64,000 nucleotides of DNA from JACOTV01 sp964579395. GTDB taxonomy: Bacteria > Patescibacteriota > Microgenomatia > UBA1406 > GWC2-37-13. The position numbers were made by a program, and so were the translations under genes. The stretch lies in assembly GCA_964579395.1 (NCBI GenBank), contig CAZOFT010000005.1, forward strand, positions 1-64,000, written 5' to 3'. The notes beneath the pieces are model-generated. The model searched no databases. It had not been told where the DNA came from and saw only the letters and a list, made by a program, of their open reading frames with translations. Below are positions 1 through 8,066 of this stretch, piece by piece; position 1 is the stretch's first letter, and each line of letters starts with the position of its first letter.

Positions 1-79
1 CTTCATGATTGCCTCATCAGTCTTGCTTGCCTCACTCCTCTTGGTCTTCTGATGAAGAACCTGATATCATTGCCTCAGT

Positions 80-433
80 ATGTATAGCGATCTTATTTTG
101 GCTTTGTATGCAAATCCGAGTCATTTCGGTCCGTTGCCAGGGCACACTCATTCGAGCGCTTCATCCAATCCATCCTGCGGAGATGATTTAACGTATGAGC
201 TTAGTATCAAGAAAGGCATAGTAGAAGACGCTCATTTTTATGGGGAAAGTTGTGCTATATCACGCGCAGCAGCCTCCTTGTTAGCGGATCACATAATCGG
301 AAAGCGCTTGGTGGACGTTCAAGCTATGAATACGGAGACTATGTATGGGTTGATTGGTAGTAAAATACACCCGGGTAGGGTACAATGTTTATTGTTGCCG
401 CTGGAGATTGTGCAGCGAACTATTTCATCATAA
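80..433 (+). CDS. sufU: SufU/IscU-type iron-sulfur cluster scaffold
   Basis: This protein is the scaffold on which Fe-S clusters are assembled before transfer to apo-proteins in the cytoplasm. Three conserved cysteines are visible: Cys33 in NPSCGDD (followed by Asp35), Cys58 in GESCAIS and Cys103 in GRVQC. The C-A-I-S-x-A-x-A-S context is SufU-like, but at 117 residues it lacks the roughly 20-residue insertion of Gram-positive SufU, so it is IscU-sized. The ATG at 80 is chosen because an in-frame TGA sits at 62-64 and MYSDLILALYANP matches the family N-terminus. A frame open from the window edge to a TAG at 85-87 may be the tail of an upstream gene that I cannot identify. The next genes encode a ferredoxin and an Fe-S oxidoreductase, both clients of such a scaffold. 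Confidence 0.85.
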   Translation: MYSDLILALYANPSHFGPLPGHTHSSASSNPSCGDDLTYELSIKKGIVEDAHFYGESCAISRAAASLLADHIIGKRLVDVQAMNTETMYGLIGSKIHPGRVQCLLLPLEIVQRTISS

Positions 434-450
434 ATTCACACTTACACGCT

Positions 451-717
451 ATGTCAAAAGCTAAAAGTACCGCACACCCATCAGGGCCAGTATCTGTGGG
501 GGGATATGAAGTAACAATTGAGCGTGATTTGTGCATTGGGGCGGCAACCTGTGCAGCTCTAGCTCCTTCTACCTTTAACCTAGACAACGAGGCAAAAGCA
601 ATTATCTTGGATTCAGCTGGTGCCGACGACGACTCTGCAGTGCTTGAGGCAGCAAAAGCCTGTCCTGTTGCTGCAATCACTCTAAAAGATCAATCCGGAG
701 CAGTAGTGTATCCGTAA
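451..717 (+). CDS. Single-cluster ferredoxin
   Basis: This 88-residue ferredoxin probably carries electrons for the 2-oxoacid oxidoreductase encoded just downstream. The cluster motif is Cys28-IGAAT-Cys34 with a distal Cys71-Pro. In classical monocluster ferredoxins a fourth ligand, Cys or Asp, lies three residues after the first cysteine; here that position is Ala31. A [3Fe-4S] cluster, or a [4Fe-4S] cluster with a non-protein ligand, is therefore expected. The first 18 residues (MSKAKSTAHPSG...) are a polar extension. The ATG at 451 is preferred over an upstream in-frame ATG at 385, because that one would overlap sufU by about 50 bases and add sequence unrelated to ferredoxins. The gene lies 17 bases after sufU and 2 bases before the zinc-ribbon gene, so it is probably in an operon. 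Confidence 0.88.
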   Translation: MSKAKSTAHPSGPVSVGGYEVTIERDLCIGAATCAALAPSTFNLDNEAKAIILDSAGADDDSAVLEAAKACPVAAITLKDQSGAVVYP

Positions 718-719
718 CC

Positions 720-848
720 ATGATTATTGATCCAGATAACAGACGAGAGTGTCCAAACTGCGGCTACAACGGGTTGTCCGGAATGCCGGGTGGACGCGAT
801 GCTATTTGCGACAATTGCGGATACAAAGATCCGTGTTGTTATGATTAA
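720..848 (+). CDS. Small zinc-ribbon protein (42 residues)
   Basis: This short ORF begins with ATG at 720, two bases after the ferredoxin stop, and ends with TAA at 848, 15 bases before the oxidoreductase alpha gene. The product has two CxxC knuckles, CPNCG (Cys11, Cys14) and CDNCG (Cys30, Cys33), separated by a glycine-rich loop, and ends in a Cys-Cys pair (39-40). That pattern is a rubredoxin-like or zinc-ribbon fold binding one Zn or Fe. The near-symmetrical CxNCGY repeat and the tight spacing to both neighbours argue that it is real. A role as an assembly factor or small electron carrier for the ferredoxin/oxidoreductase pair is inference; I do not recognise a named family. Confidence 0.7.
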   Translation: MIIDPDNRRECPNCGYNGLSGMPGGRDAICDNCGYKDPCCYD

Positions 849-863
849 TACGAACCAGTAACT

Positions 864-2597
864 ATGCAATTTCGAGTACTTATCGGTGGTGAAGCAGGGT
901 ATGGCATCATGACTTCGGGTCTTCTCCTGTCAAAGCTGGCAACACATACCGGGTATCATATATTTGATTACGTACAGTATCCCTCATTGATCCGTGGCGG
1001 TCATAATGCATATGAGATCATGATCTCAGATACTCCCATCCAGACGCTTACCGGACAGATAGATTTGCTGGTTTGCTTTGACGAGAAGACGTATGAAAAA
1101 CACAAGCAACTGCTTTCACCCAAAGCGTTGGTGCTCCATGATCCGCAGGAATTTTCGATTGAAAACCCTGAAGTTACGCCCGTTTCTGTACCGTTTCGCG
1201 ACATCCTCAAGAGTAAGCAAGGGTCGTATATGATGAAAAATACCGTGCTCATGGGCGCACTGATTGGCGTGATGGGTGGTGACATTTCCTGGATGCATGA
1301 TGTACTCACGAAGCAATTTGAAAAAAAAGGAAAAGGTATTGTGGATGCGAATATATTGTTTGTAGATGAGGGATACAATTATGTAAAAAAGCACTATGCC
1401 GAGGTGACCTCCTCCATTTTTGCAGGCAAGACGCTCGACGATAGCAAAAGCGTTGTCATGACAGGAAACGACGCATTTTCACTGGGAGCAGTGATGGCAA
1501 ACTGCCGGCTCTATGCCGCATATCCTATGACCCCAGCATCATCGGTACTCGCAACGCTTGCTGCATGGCAAGAAAAAGCTAATATGATTGTTCGTCACAG
1601 CGAAGATGAAATTGCCGTTATCAATACAGCAATCGGCGCTTCGTTTGCGGGAGTGCGTTCTGCTGTGGGTTCTTCCGGAGGTGGCTTTGCACTCATGGTG
1701 GAAGGCATTTCCTTAGCCGGCATCACCGAGACACCTATCGTGATCTTCCTTTCCCAACGTCCCGGTCCGGCCACCGGTATGCCGACTTGGACAGAGCAGG
1801 GAGACTTGTTGTTTGCGGTACATGCCGGACATGGTGAGTTTCCGAAAATCATCTTGAGCCCGGGTGATATTGGTGAGATGATTGCGATGACTGCTGAGGC
1901 GTTTAATTTGGCTGATATCTACCAAACTCCCGTAATTGTCATGTCAGATATGCTTTTGTCTGAATCGCACAAGAACATCAGTCGTGCTGATATCGCAGCA
2001 ATGCAAGCTGCATATACGGTAGACCGTGGAAAACTTATTCGTGAAGCCGACTCCTCCTACGAACGGTATACCTGGTCGGAGGATGGTAGCTCACCGCGCC
2101 TGGTGCCCGGCCAAAAAGGAGTGTATTTTCAGGCAAATTCGTATACTCATGAAGCAAATGGCCATACGTCAGAAGAAGTGGAAGACCGACTCATTGAAGT
2201 AGCCAAGCGCAATCAAAAAGCAGAAACATATCTGACTGCTCATTTTCAAATGCCGCAGGTGTTTGGGGACATAGATACTGCGCAGCACATTCTTGTGGGG
2301 TGGGGATCAACCAAAGGTGCAGCGCTCTTTGCTCAGGCGCAACTGGAAGCAGCAGGAACACAGACTGCCTACATTCATTTCACCCACGTATACCCGCTGA
2401 ATCATGAAAAACTTCAGGACTTTTTCACCCCTGAGCGTTTAGCAAAGACAGCTATGGTGGAGCAAAACAGTCATGCTCAGTTTGCAAGACTCCTTCGTCA
2501 GGAAACCGGAATTTCGATTGAAAATGCATTATTGCGATTCGACGGACGACCTCTTGTGGCAGATGATATTATTCAGTTTGTTTCACAGCAAGGATAA
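864..2597 (+). CDS. korA: 2-oxoacid:ferredoxin oxidoreductase, fused gamma-alpha subunit
   Basis: This is the alpha chain of a two-subunit 2-oxoacid:ferredoxin oxidoreductase, which decarboxylates a 2-oxoacid to an acyl-CoA while reducing ferredoxin. Residues 1 to about 180 are the gamma domain (GGEAGYGIMTSG near the start, then YPSLIRGGHNAY). From about residue 195 the alpha/pyrimidine domain follows (GNDAFSLGAVMANC, AYPMTPASS, VGSSGGGFALMVEG, QRPGPATGMPTWTEQGDL). The 577-residue length is normal for the fused form. The stop is 2 bases before korB, so the two are co-translated. The C-terminus carries the transketolase-C-like segment (GWGSTKGAALFAQAQLE). Substrate, 2-oxoglutarate versus pyruvate or a branched oxoacid, cannot be fixed from sequence; the symbol denotes the family only. 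Confidence 0.9.
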   Translation: MQFRVLIGGEAGYGIMTSGLLLSKLATHTGYHIFDYVQYPSLIRGGHNAYEIMISDTPIQTLTGQIDLLVCFDEKTYEKHKQLLSPKALVLHDPQEFSIENPEVTPVSVPFRDILKSKQGSYMMKNTVLMGALIGVMGGDISWMHDVLTKQFEKKGKGIVDANILFVDEGYNYVKKHYAEVTSSIFAGKTLDDSKSVVMTGNDAFSLGAVMANCRLYAAYPMTPASSVLATLAAWQEKANMIVRHSEDEIAVINTAIGASFAGVRSAVGSSGGGFALMVEGISLAGITETPIVIFLSQRPGPATGMPTWTEQGDLLFAVHAGHGEFPKIILSPGDIGEMIAMTAEAFNLADIYQTPVIVMSDMLLSESHKNISRADIAAMQAAYTVDRGKLIREADSSYERYTWSEDGSSPRLVPGQKGVYFQANSYTHEANGHTSEEVEDRLIEVAKRNQKAETYLTAHFQMPQVFGDIDTAQHILVGWGSTKGAALFAQAQLEAAGTQTAYIHFTHVYPLNHEKLQDFFTPERLAKTAMVEQNSHAQFARLLRQETGISIENALLRFDGRPLVADDIIQFVSQQG

Positions 2598-2599
2598 TT

Positions 2600-3457
2600 A
2601 TGAGTAATACACATCAACATGGAACCTGGAATGATCGCACCCCTACCTGGTGTCCCGGGTGCGGCGATTGGGCTATTCACAACGGATTACAGCGCGCACT
2701 TTCTGCACAGAATCTCACTCCCTCTGATCTGATGGTCATTTTCGGTGTTGGCTGTAGTGGCAACATGAATGACTTTCTCCATGCATATGCACTGCATTCG
2801 CTTCACGGGCGTGCAATTCCTACCGCTGTGGGAGCAAAGCTTGCCAATCCGCAGATGCCAGTCGTTGTGGTGGCCGGAGACGGAGACACGTATGGCGAGG
2901 GTGGCAACCACTTGCTTCACGCATGTCGCGGGAATCATGATGTCACATTGATCATTCACGATAATAGTGTGTACGGATTGACTACCGGACAAGTTGCGCC
3001 GACAGCACTTCATGGTGCGAAAGGAAAATCAACTCCTCAAGGCATGATTGAGCTGCCGGTTTCGCCCTTAAACTTTTTGATCACACAAGGCGCTTCATTT
3101 GTCGCCCAATCATTTGCCGGCAACCTTAACCATGTTTCGGATATGATTGAACAAGCAATGCAACACAGTGGTTTTTCTGTGGTAAACATTCTGCAGCCGT
3201 GTGTGTCGTTTAATCGCGTAAATACCTATCAGTATTATTTGGAGAAATCATATCTTCTCCCTGAGTCGCATGATCCGACGGATAAGCGTCAGGCGATTGA
3301 TGTGGCGCTTTCTATGGATGAAGAAAAATATGGACTCGGCATCGTCTATAAAAGCGATCGCCCTGCTTATCATGCTTGTGTAATATCGCCTCAAGAACCA
3401 CTGGTGAGCTTTGAAACAGCCTCTTCAATCGAGCCACTTCTGTCTGACTTTGCATAA
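2600..3457 (+). CDS. korB: 2-oxoacid:ferredoxin oxidoreductase, beta (TPP) subunit
   Basis: This is the thiamine-diphosphate and [4Fe-4S]-binding chain that pairs with the preceding alpha-gamma subunit. Four cluster cysteines are visible: Cys18 and Cys21 in WCPGCG, Cys52 in GVGCSGN and Cys201 in LQPCVSFN. The TPP/Mg motif starts with GDGD at residues 93-96 and closes with Asn122 in HDNSVYGLTTGQ. At 285 residues the length is typical. An AAGGA sequence six bases before the ATG is one of the few plausible Shine-Dalgarno sites in this window, as expected for an internal operon gene. No delta (two-cluster ferredoxin) subunit is present; the separate ferredoxin upstream is the likely electron acceptor. 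Confidence 0.92.
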   Translation: MSNTHQHGTWNDRTPTWCPGCGDWAIHNGLQRALSAQNLTPSDLMVIFGVGCSGNMNDFLHAYALHSLHGRAIPTAVGAKLANPQMPVVVVAGDGDTYGEGGNHLLHACRGNHDVTLIIHDNSVYGLTTGQVAPTALHGAKGKSTPQGMIELPVSPLNFLITQGASFVAQSFAGNLNHVSDMIEQAMQHSGFSVVNILQPCVSFNRVNTYQYYLEKSYLLPESHDPTDKRQAIDVALSMDEEKYGLGIVYKSDRPAYHACVISPQEPLVSFETASSIEPLLSDFA

Positions 3458-3460
3458 GTC

Positions 3461-3489
3461 TTGACAATTAGCAATCATTTACATATACT
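3461..3489 (+). promoter_or_regulatory. Sigma70-type promoter of lon
   Basis: TTGACA (3461-3466), a 17-base spacer and TATACT (3484-3489) form a near-perfect housekeeping promoter. The -10 box ends 8 bases before the lon ATG at 3498, so transcription should begin at or within about two bases of the start codon and give a leaderless message. Confidence 0.85.
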
Positions 3490-3494
3490 GCTAA
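3468..3494 (+). promoter_or_regulatory. CIRCE-like operator (HrcA site) over the lon promoter
   Basis: The inverted repeat TTAGCAATC-N9-TACTGCTAA has the CIRCE layout (consensus TTAGCACTC-N9-GAGTGCTAA) and matches 15 of 18 arm positions. The outer six bases of each arm are perfectly complementary. It covers the spacer and the whole -10 box of the lon promoter, where bound HrcA repressor would block RNA polymerase. HrcA itself is not encoded in this window. Confidence 0.75.
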
Positions 3495-3497
3495 CAT

Positions 3498-5939
3498 ATG
3501 GAACAAAAACCAAATACCTATCCTCTCATTCCGGTACGCGATGGCATTGTGTTTCCGGGTACAGAAAACGTGCTTGCATTCGGTCGTGAAAAAAGTGTTG
3601 AAGCAATTAAGTCCGCTATGGACAGCAATAAGCAGGTTGTGTTGGTGATGCAAAAAAACGCTAGCATTGATGAGCCTGAACCGGCCGATTTGTACCAAGT
3701 GGGTGTTTTGGCTTCCGTCAAAAATGTTGTCACAGGAGATAAAGGTGAAATCACGGCGCTTGTTCGCGGTGAGGAGAAAGTTGCAGTGGAAGCCTATGTA
3801 CAGACAGAGCCGTACTGCATTGTTGAGACAAGCCATGTAAGCGACATTCTGGTCGAAGATGAAGAGGTGCATGCGATGATTAAGCATATTTCCTCACAAA
3901 TTAAGCGAGCCATCAATCTTGGCAAAACCATCGACTTTGTGTTTCTTATGAACATCCTGAATGTTCATAATCCACTCGACTTTTCCAATCAGGTAGCGAT
4001 GGTGATCGACCTACGGGAAAATGAACGACAAGAAGTGTTGGAAGAGCACAATCTCAAACTTCGTCTGAAAAAGATGGTTGAATACATCAATCGTGAGATC
4101 AAAATTCTTGAGATCGAGCAAAACATTTCTTCAAAGACAAATAAAAAGTTTGAAAAAGGTATGAAGGAAAACTTCCTTCGTGAGAAAATGCGAACGATTG
4201 AGGAAGAGCTTGGAGGCGAGGGAGAAGATAAAGAGATAAACGAATACCGATTGAAGATACGAAAAGCCCACATGCCAAAAGAGGTGGAAGAGAAGGCAAT
4301 AAAAGAGCTGCGCAAACTATCTCAGATGTCGCAGTTTAACCCGGAGACGTCGTATGTGCGCACATACCTTGACTGGTTGTGTGATGTGCCATGGACTGCG
4401 TCAGGTACAGTCAAAAAGATCGATATCAAAAAAGCGGAAGCGGTTTTGAACGAAGATCATTATGGTCTGCAAAAGATCAAAGAGCGCATTTTGGAATATC
4501 TGGCTGTAATTGAGCTTAAAAAACGACAAGCAAAAGAAAACGGAACGAAAAAAGGTAAAAAGGACCCCTTGGCCAGACGCGAGCATCAACCAACCATATT
4601 ATGTTTTGCCGGGCCTCCGGGTGTCGGAAAAACGTCATTGGGTCGTTCGATTGCGCGCTCATTAGGCCGCGAGTTTGTAAAAATGTCATTGGGTGGTGTG
4701 CGTGATGAAGCAGAAATTCGCGGTCATCGCCGCACCTACGTGGGTGCGATGCCGGGACGGGTTATTCAAGGAATCAAACAGGCAAAAAGCACTAATCCGG
4801 TGTTTATGCTTGATGAAATTGACAAGATAGGAAACGATCATCGTGGCGATCCTTCAGCGGCACTGCTTGAGGCGCTTGATCCTGAGCAAAACCATGCCTT
4901 TTCTGATCATTATCTTGAAGTGCCCTATGATCTGTCTGACGTTTTTTTCATAACAACCGCAAACATGCTGGATTCAATTCCTGACGCGCTTCGTGACCGA
5001 CTCGAGATTATTCACTTTGCCGGCTATACCGAAGATGAAAAGTTTGCGATAGCCAAGCAGTACTTGGTGTCCAAGCAGGAAAATGCACATGGTGTACCGC
5101 ACGACGTGGTAACACTTGATGATGCAACGCTTCGGCTTATCGTGCAGCGCTATACCCGTGAGGCAGGTGTGCGCGAATTGGAGCGACAGATTGCAACAAT
5201 TTATCGTAAGGTTGCGCGTGAAATTGTGGAGAAAGATACGAAAAAAACCACAATCAATAAGAAAAATATTGCCACTTATCTGGGTCAATACAAATACAAC
5301 AGCCAGATGATTGAAGAAAAAGACGCAGTCGGCATCACAACCGGTTTGGCTTGGACATCAGTCGGCGGAGATATTCTCTTTATAGAAGCGGCTACAATGC
5401 CCGGTAAAGGTGCGCTTGTGTTGACCGGTCACCTGGGAGACGTAATGAAGGAGTCTTGTCAAGCAGCTCTCTCATATATACGAAGTCGCTGGGAGATGTT
5501 CCGGCTTCCCAAAGATATCTTTGAAAAGACAGATATTCATATTCATGTACCGGAGGGTGCCGTGCCGAAAGACGGACCTTCAGCTGGTGTCGCGATTGTT
5601 ACGGCTATGATTTCTGCACTGACTCAGATCCCGGTACGACGTGATGTGGGAATGACCGGAGAGATTACGCTTCGTGGACGCGTGCTTGAAATCGGCGGTG
5701 TTAAGGAGAAAGTAATCGCTGCCCATCGTGCTCATATAAAGACGGTTATTTTGCCAAGAAATAATAAAAAAGACCTTGAAGAGGTGCCGCAGGTGGTAAA
5801 AGACGAAGTAGAGTTTGTGTTTGTTGATCACATTGAAGATGTGTTAAAAGAAGCGCTTCGTTTCAACAAAACAACACATGCATCATTTAAGTCTCTGTTG
5901 TCGAAGTCTCCATCAGCGGCGAAGAAAGTCGCAAACTAA
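3498..5939 (+). CDS. lon: ATP-dependent Lon protease
   Basis: This is the AAA+ serine protease that degrades misfolded and regulatory proteins in the cytoplasm. In order there is an N-terminal LON substrate-binding domain (IPVRDGIVFPG near residue 10), a coiled-coil stretch (about 180-260), the ATPase domain with Walker A GPPGVGKT at 372-379 and Walker B FMLDEIDKIG, and the C-terminal protease domain. The Ser-Lys dyad is Ser695 in KDGPSAG and Lys736 in GGVKEK. At 813 residues it is full length LonA. The ATG at 3498 sits 8 bases after the -10 box, so the message is probably leaderless. The CIRCE-like operator suggests HrcA heat-shock control. Its 3' end overlaps the convergent FemAB-type gene by 4 bases. 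Confidence 0.97.
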   Translation: MEQKPNTYPLIPVRDGIVFPGTENVLAFGREKSVEAIKSAMDSNKQVVLVMQKNASIDEPEPADLYQVGVLASVKNVVTGDKGEITALVRGEEKVAVEAYVQTEPYCIVETSHVSDILVEDEEVHAMIKHISSQIKRAINLGKTIDFVFLMNILNVHNPLDFSNQVAMVIDLRENERQEVLEEHNLKLRLKKMVEYINREIKILEIEQNISSKTNKKFEKGMKENFLREKMRTIEEELGGEGEDKEINEYRLKIRKAHMPKEVEEKAIKELRKLSQMSQFNPETSYVRTYLDWLCDVPWTASGTVKKIDIKKAEAVLNEDHYGLQKIKERILEYLAVIELKKRQAKENGTKKGKKDPLARREHQPTILCFAGPPGVGKTSLGRSIARSLGREFVKMSLGGVRDEAEIRGHRRTYVGAMPGRVIQGIKQAKSTNPVFMLDEIDKIGNDHRGDPSAALLEALDPEQNHAFSDHYLEVPYDLSDVFFITTANMLDSIPDALRDRLEIIHFAGYTEDEKFAIAKQYLVSKQENAHGVPHDVVTLDDATLRLIVQRYTREAGVRELERQIATIYRKVAREIVEKDTKKTTINKKNIATYLGQYKYNSQMIEEKDAVGITTGLAWTSVGGDILFIEAATMPGKGALVLTGHLGDVMKESCQAALSYIRSRWEMFRLPKDIFEKTDIHIHVPEGAVPKDGPSAGVAIVTAMISALTQIPVRRDVGMTGEITLRGRVLEIGGVKEKVIAAHRAHIKTVILPRNNKKDLEEVPQVVKDEVEFVFVDHIEDVLKEALRFNKTTHASFKSLLSKSPSAAKKVAN

Positions 5940-6937
5940 AATCGTTCAAGCCAGAAGCTTCGTACATGCCATGCGGCAGTTAGAAGCGGATAGAGAAGTG
6001 GATTGAGCACTTGATCATAAGACCCGATGCTTTCTACAAACTCAGTGTTGTAGCCTTTTTTAAACCGGGTAAATCCGTACCAAGGATTGTTGCTGTTCTC
6101 GCTCTCCTGCGGACTCAGCGATCCCCACATGTCAAAGGTGTGTGCCCCCAAGCGCTTGCCCAGACGAATTGCTTCCCACATGAGCAGATTCGGAGCCATC
6201 GCCTCTTTGTGGTTTGTAGTTGATCCGCCGTAGGGATAATAGAGTGTTTCATTGTGAAAAAAGAGGTGATATGCTGCAAGAGGTGTATCGTTGAAGTACG
6301 CTATTAGGATGTGGCTGTATGCAGGGTGCATACTCTGAAACACTGCCTTATGATAGGCTTTGGTGTGTCCATAGTGATGTTGTCTTCGCTCTGTTTCTTC
6401 ATAGAGCGCAAAAAACTGCTCAAATCCTTCTTGGGTATTTACTTCCTTGACCGTCACTCCTTTTTTGCCGGCAAGACGCATATTGTACCGGGTTTTTGAC
6501 TTTAAATTGGCAAGAAGTCTATCTTCATCTGCAGTAAGATCAAGTACTTGTGTCCAATCGGGAAACAAACGCATGCTTGATTTGCGAAGGGCATCGGGAA
6601 CTGGCGCTGCGGTGCCGATGGCGGCATCAGGCTCCCATTTTATATAGGCGCTGTTGTGCCTTTTTCCAATATCTGCAAATGTGCGAAGAACTTCAGGCGA
6701 TGGAATTGCTGATTTTGCAATATATCCTATGGTGCCTGAGACCACTGGAAGCGGATGAAGCGTTGCCTGAAATACCGCTGCATTTCCGTCTATATCAGGC
6801 CCCATGACGCGCACAACAGGTGTCCCCAGCGCCAGGCGCGCATCTCCCCATTCCCATGTTTGGAGCGGATGATTTGCACAGGCGTTCCACTTGTTTTTTG
6901 TGGTCTCGTCGGTCGTGGTAATGACGTGCGTCTGCAT
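5936..6937 (-). CDS. FemAB-type aminoacyltransferase
   Basis: FemAB/FmhB proteins transfer amino acids from aminoacyl-tRNA to the peptidoglycan stem peptide and have two GNAT-like folds. This 333-residue protein shows the family pattern: an N-terminal TWEWGDAR motif, a central K-x-R-x-N-x-R-x-A-x-K-K-G segment (LKSKTRYNMRLAGKKGV), an ERRQHHYGHTKAYH stretch, and a C-terminal YYPYGGSTTNHKEAMAPNLL acceptor region ending in GFTRFKKGY. It is the last gene of the glycan operon but also has its own TATAAT 7 bases upstream of the ATG (6945-6950, minus). A role in making interpeptide bridges fits the dcw cluster in this window; attaching amino acids to another lipid-linked precursor is possible. Tail-to-tail overlap with lon is 4 bases. 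Confidence 0.85.
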   Translation of the reverse strand: MQTHVITTTDETTKNKWNACANHPLQTWEWGDARLALGTPVVRVMGPDIDGNAAVFQATLHPLPVVSGTIGYIAKSAIPSPEVLRTFADIGKRHNSAYIKWEPDAAIGTAAPVPDALRKSSMRLFPDWTQVLDLTADEDRLLANLKSKTRYNMRLAGKKGVTVKEVNTQEGFEQFFALYEETERRQHHYGHTKAYHKAVFQSMHPAYSHILIAYFNDTPLAAYHLFFHNETLYYPYGGSTTNHKEAMAPNLLMWEAIRLGKRLGAHTFDMWGSLSPQESENSNNPWYGFTRFKKGYNTEFVESIGSYDQVLNPLLYPLLTAAWHVRSFWLERF

Positions 6938-6944
6938 GGTATTT

Positions 6945-6950
6945 ATTATA
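6945..6950 (-). promoter_or_regulatory. -10 box of the FemAB-type gene
   Basis: TATAAT on the minus strand ends 7 bases before the ATG at 6937, the spacing expected for a leaderless transcript. No convincing -35 box is seen. Confidence 0.6.
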
Positions 6951-6955
6951 CTTAC

Positions 6956-8065
6956 TTACTGAGTGGGTGCGCTGGTTGCAGCTTCTTGCAGAATCTGAAG
7001 GGTTTTTGTTCCACTTTCTTCCCATGAAAAACGGGCACAGTTTTTTTGCGCTTCCTGGGCGAGGGTGGCTTGAACAGTTTTTTGCGTTAACACAGTGTGA
7101 ATTGTTGCTGCAATTGCACTGACATCTGTAGGGTCAAAGTAGAGGCATGCATTCCCCCCGACTTCAGGCAGGCAGGAGGTATTTGAGGCTGCGACTGAAC
7201 AACCTACTGACTGTGCCTCAAGAAGCGGAATGTTGAAGCCTTCATACAGCGATGGCATCACAAAACAACGACTATGGCGCAGAATACGCATCTTCTCCTG
7301 ATCTGATACGTATCCGGTCACATGAATTCGGTCCCGCACCAAAGACTGCTCAAGCGCTTGCTCAATACCTTCATACATCCATCCTTTTTTCCCTACCAAG
7401 ACAAGCTGGAGTTTGGGGTGTTGTGTTGCGAGTGTTTCAAATGCCCTAATCAAGCGCGCAACATTCTTTCGGGGTTGGAGTGTTCCGATGTAGCTGATAT
7501 AGTGCATATCTTTCGGAATACTCTCAGGTGCAGTAGTATCTTTGGCAGGCTGAGAAAATCCATTGTAGACAACATCTACCGTATCCGGATGACAGTCGTA
7601 CAGGCGAACAATGTCTTGCTTAGTATTTTGTGATACTGCGATCAGGTGTTTGGACCTGCGGACACTACTGCGTGTCCAGTTGCGAAGTGTGTACAAGTCT
7701 TTTTGCAAAAACTCTTGAGGAAAGTATTCGTATGCCAAATCATGTATAGTCGTAACAATGGGAGCAGGACAAAAGTGAGGACTGTAATGGGCGGGTGAAA
7801 AAAAGACATCAAACTGGGGTCGATGGAGAACAAAGTGCGCAGGAAGACTCAGGCGAAGCCACATGCGTGATGGGCCAACTACCGTATAGCGAAAAAAAGG
7901 TGTTTGCGGCGGCATATGCGGCTTGGGAGCCTCTTTCACATAGAGCACAAACTGCAGATTCTCTGTGGCTTGCGTATGAAAATGACGAATAAGCGCAAGG
8001 GTGTATACTGATACCCCGACTTGCTGATCTACATTGGCTTCGTTGGCGTCGACGGCGATAATCAT
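6956..8065 (-). CDS. Glycosyltransferase, GT4 family
   Basis: This 369-residue GT-B glycosyltransferase probably adds a sugar from a nucleotide-sugar donor to a surface glycan at the membrane. It starts with the acceptor-side motif VDANEANVDQQVGVSVY and has the donor-domain signature YIGTLQPRKNVARLIRAF and the GT4 EX7E-type segment PSLYEGFNIPLLEAQSVG. The stop of the preceding GT4 gene lies one base from its start, so the two are co-translated. The protein resembles its neighbour at 8067-9224 (shared IAVD, IGTLQPRKN/VGKIEPRKN, EGFN/EGFG motifs), consistent with duplication and divergence. The sugar transferred cannot be told from sequence. Confidence 0.9.
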   Translation of the reverse strand: MIIAVDANEANVDQQVGVSVYTLALIRHFHTQATENLQFVLYVKEAPKPHMPPQTPFFRYTVVGPSRMWLRLSLPAHFVLHRPQFDVFFSPAHYSPHFCPAPIVTTIHDLAYEYFPQEFLQKDLYTLRNWTRSSVRRSKHLIAVSQNTKQDIVRLYDCHPDTVDVVYNGFSQPAKDTTAPESIPKDMHYISYIGTLQPRKNVARLIRAFETLATQHPKLQLVLVGKKGWMYEGIEQALEQSLVRDRIHVTGYVSDQEKMRILRHSRCFVMPSLYEGFNIPLLEAQSVGCSVAASNTSCLPEVGGNACLYFDPTDVSAIAATIHTVLTQKTVQATLAQEAQKNCARFSWEESGTKTLQILQEAATSAPTQ

Positions 8066-8066
8066 A

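Noticed and set aside
1..79. Open frame from the window edge to a TAG at 85-87 as an upstream gene tail
   Set aside because: Only about 28 codons are visible and they match nothing I recognise; mentioned under sufU only.
385..450. Earlier ATG for the ferredoxin
   Set aside because: It would overlap sufU by about 50 bases and the added residues are the sufU end read in another frame.
1116..1394. Minus-strand ORF inside korA
   Set aside because: It is a shadow of korA; no start signal and no family resemblance.
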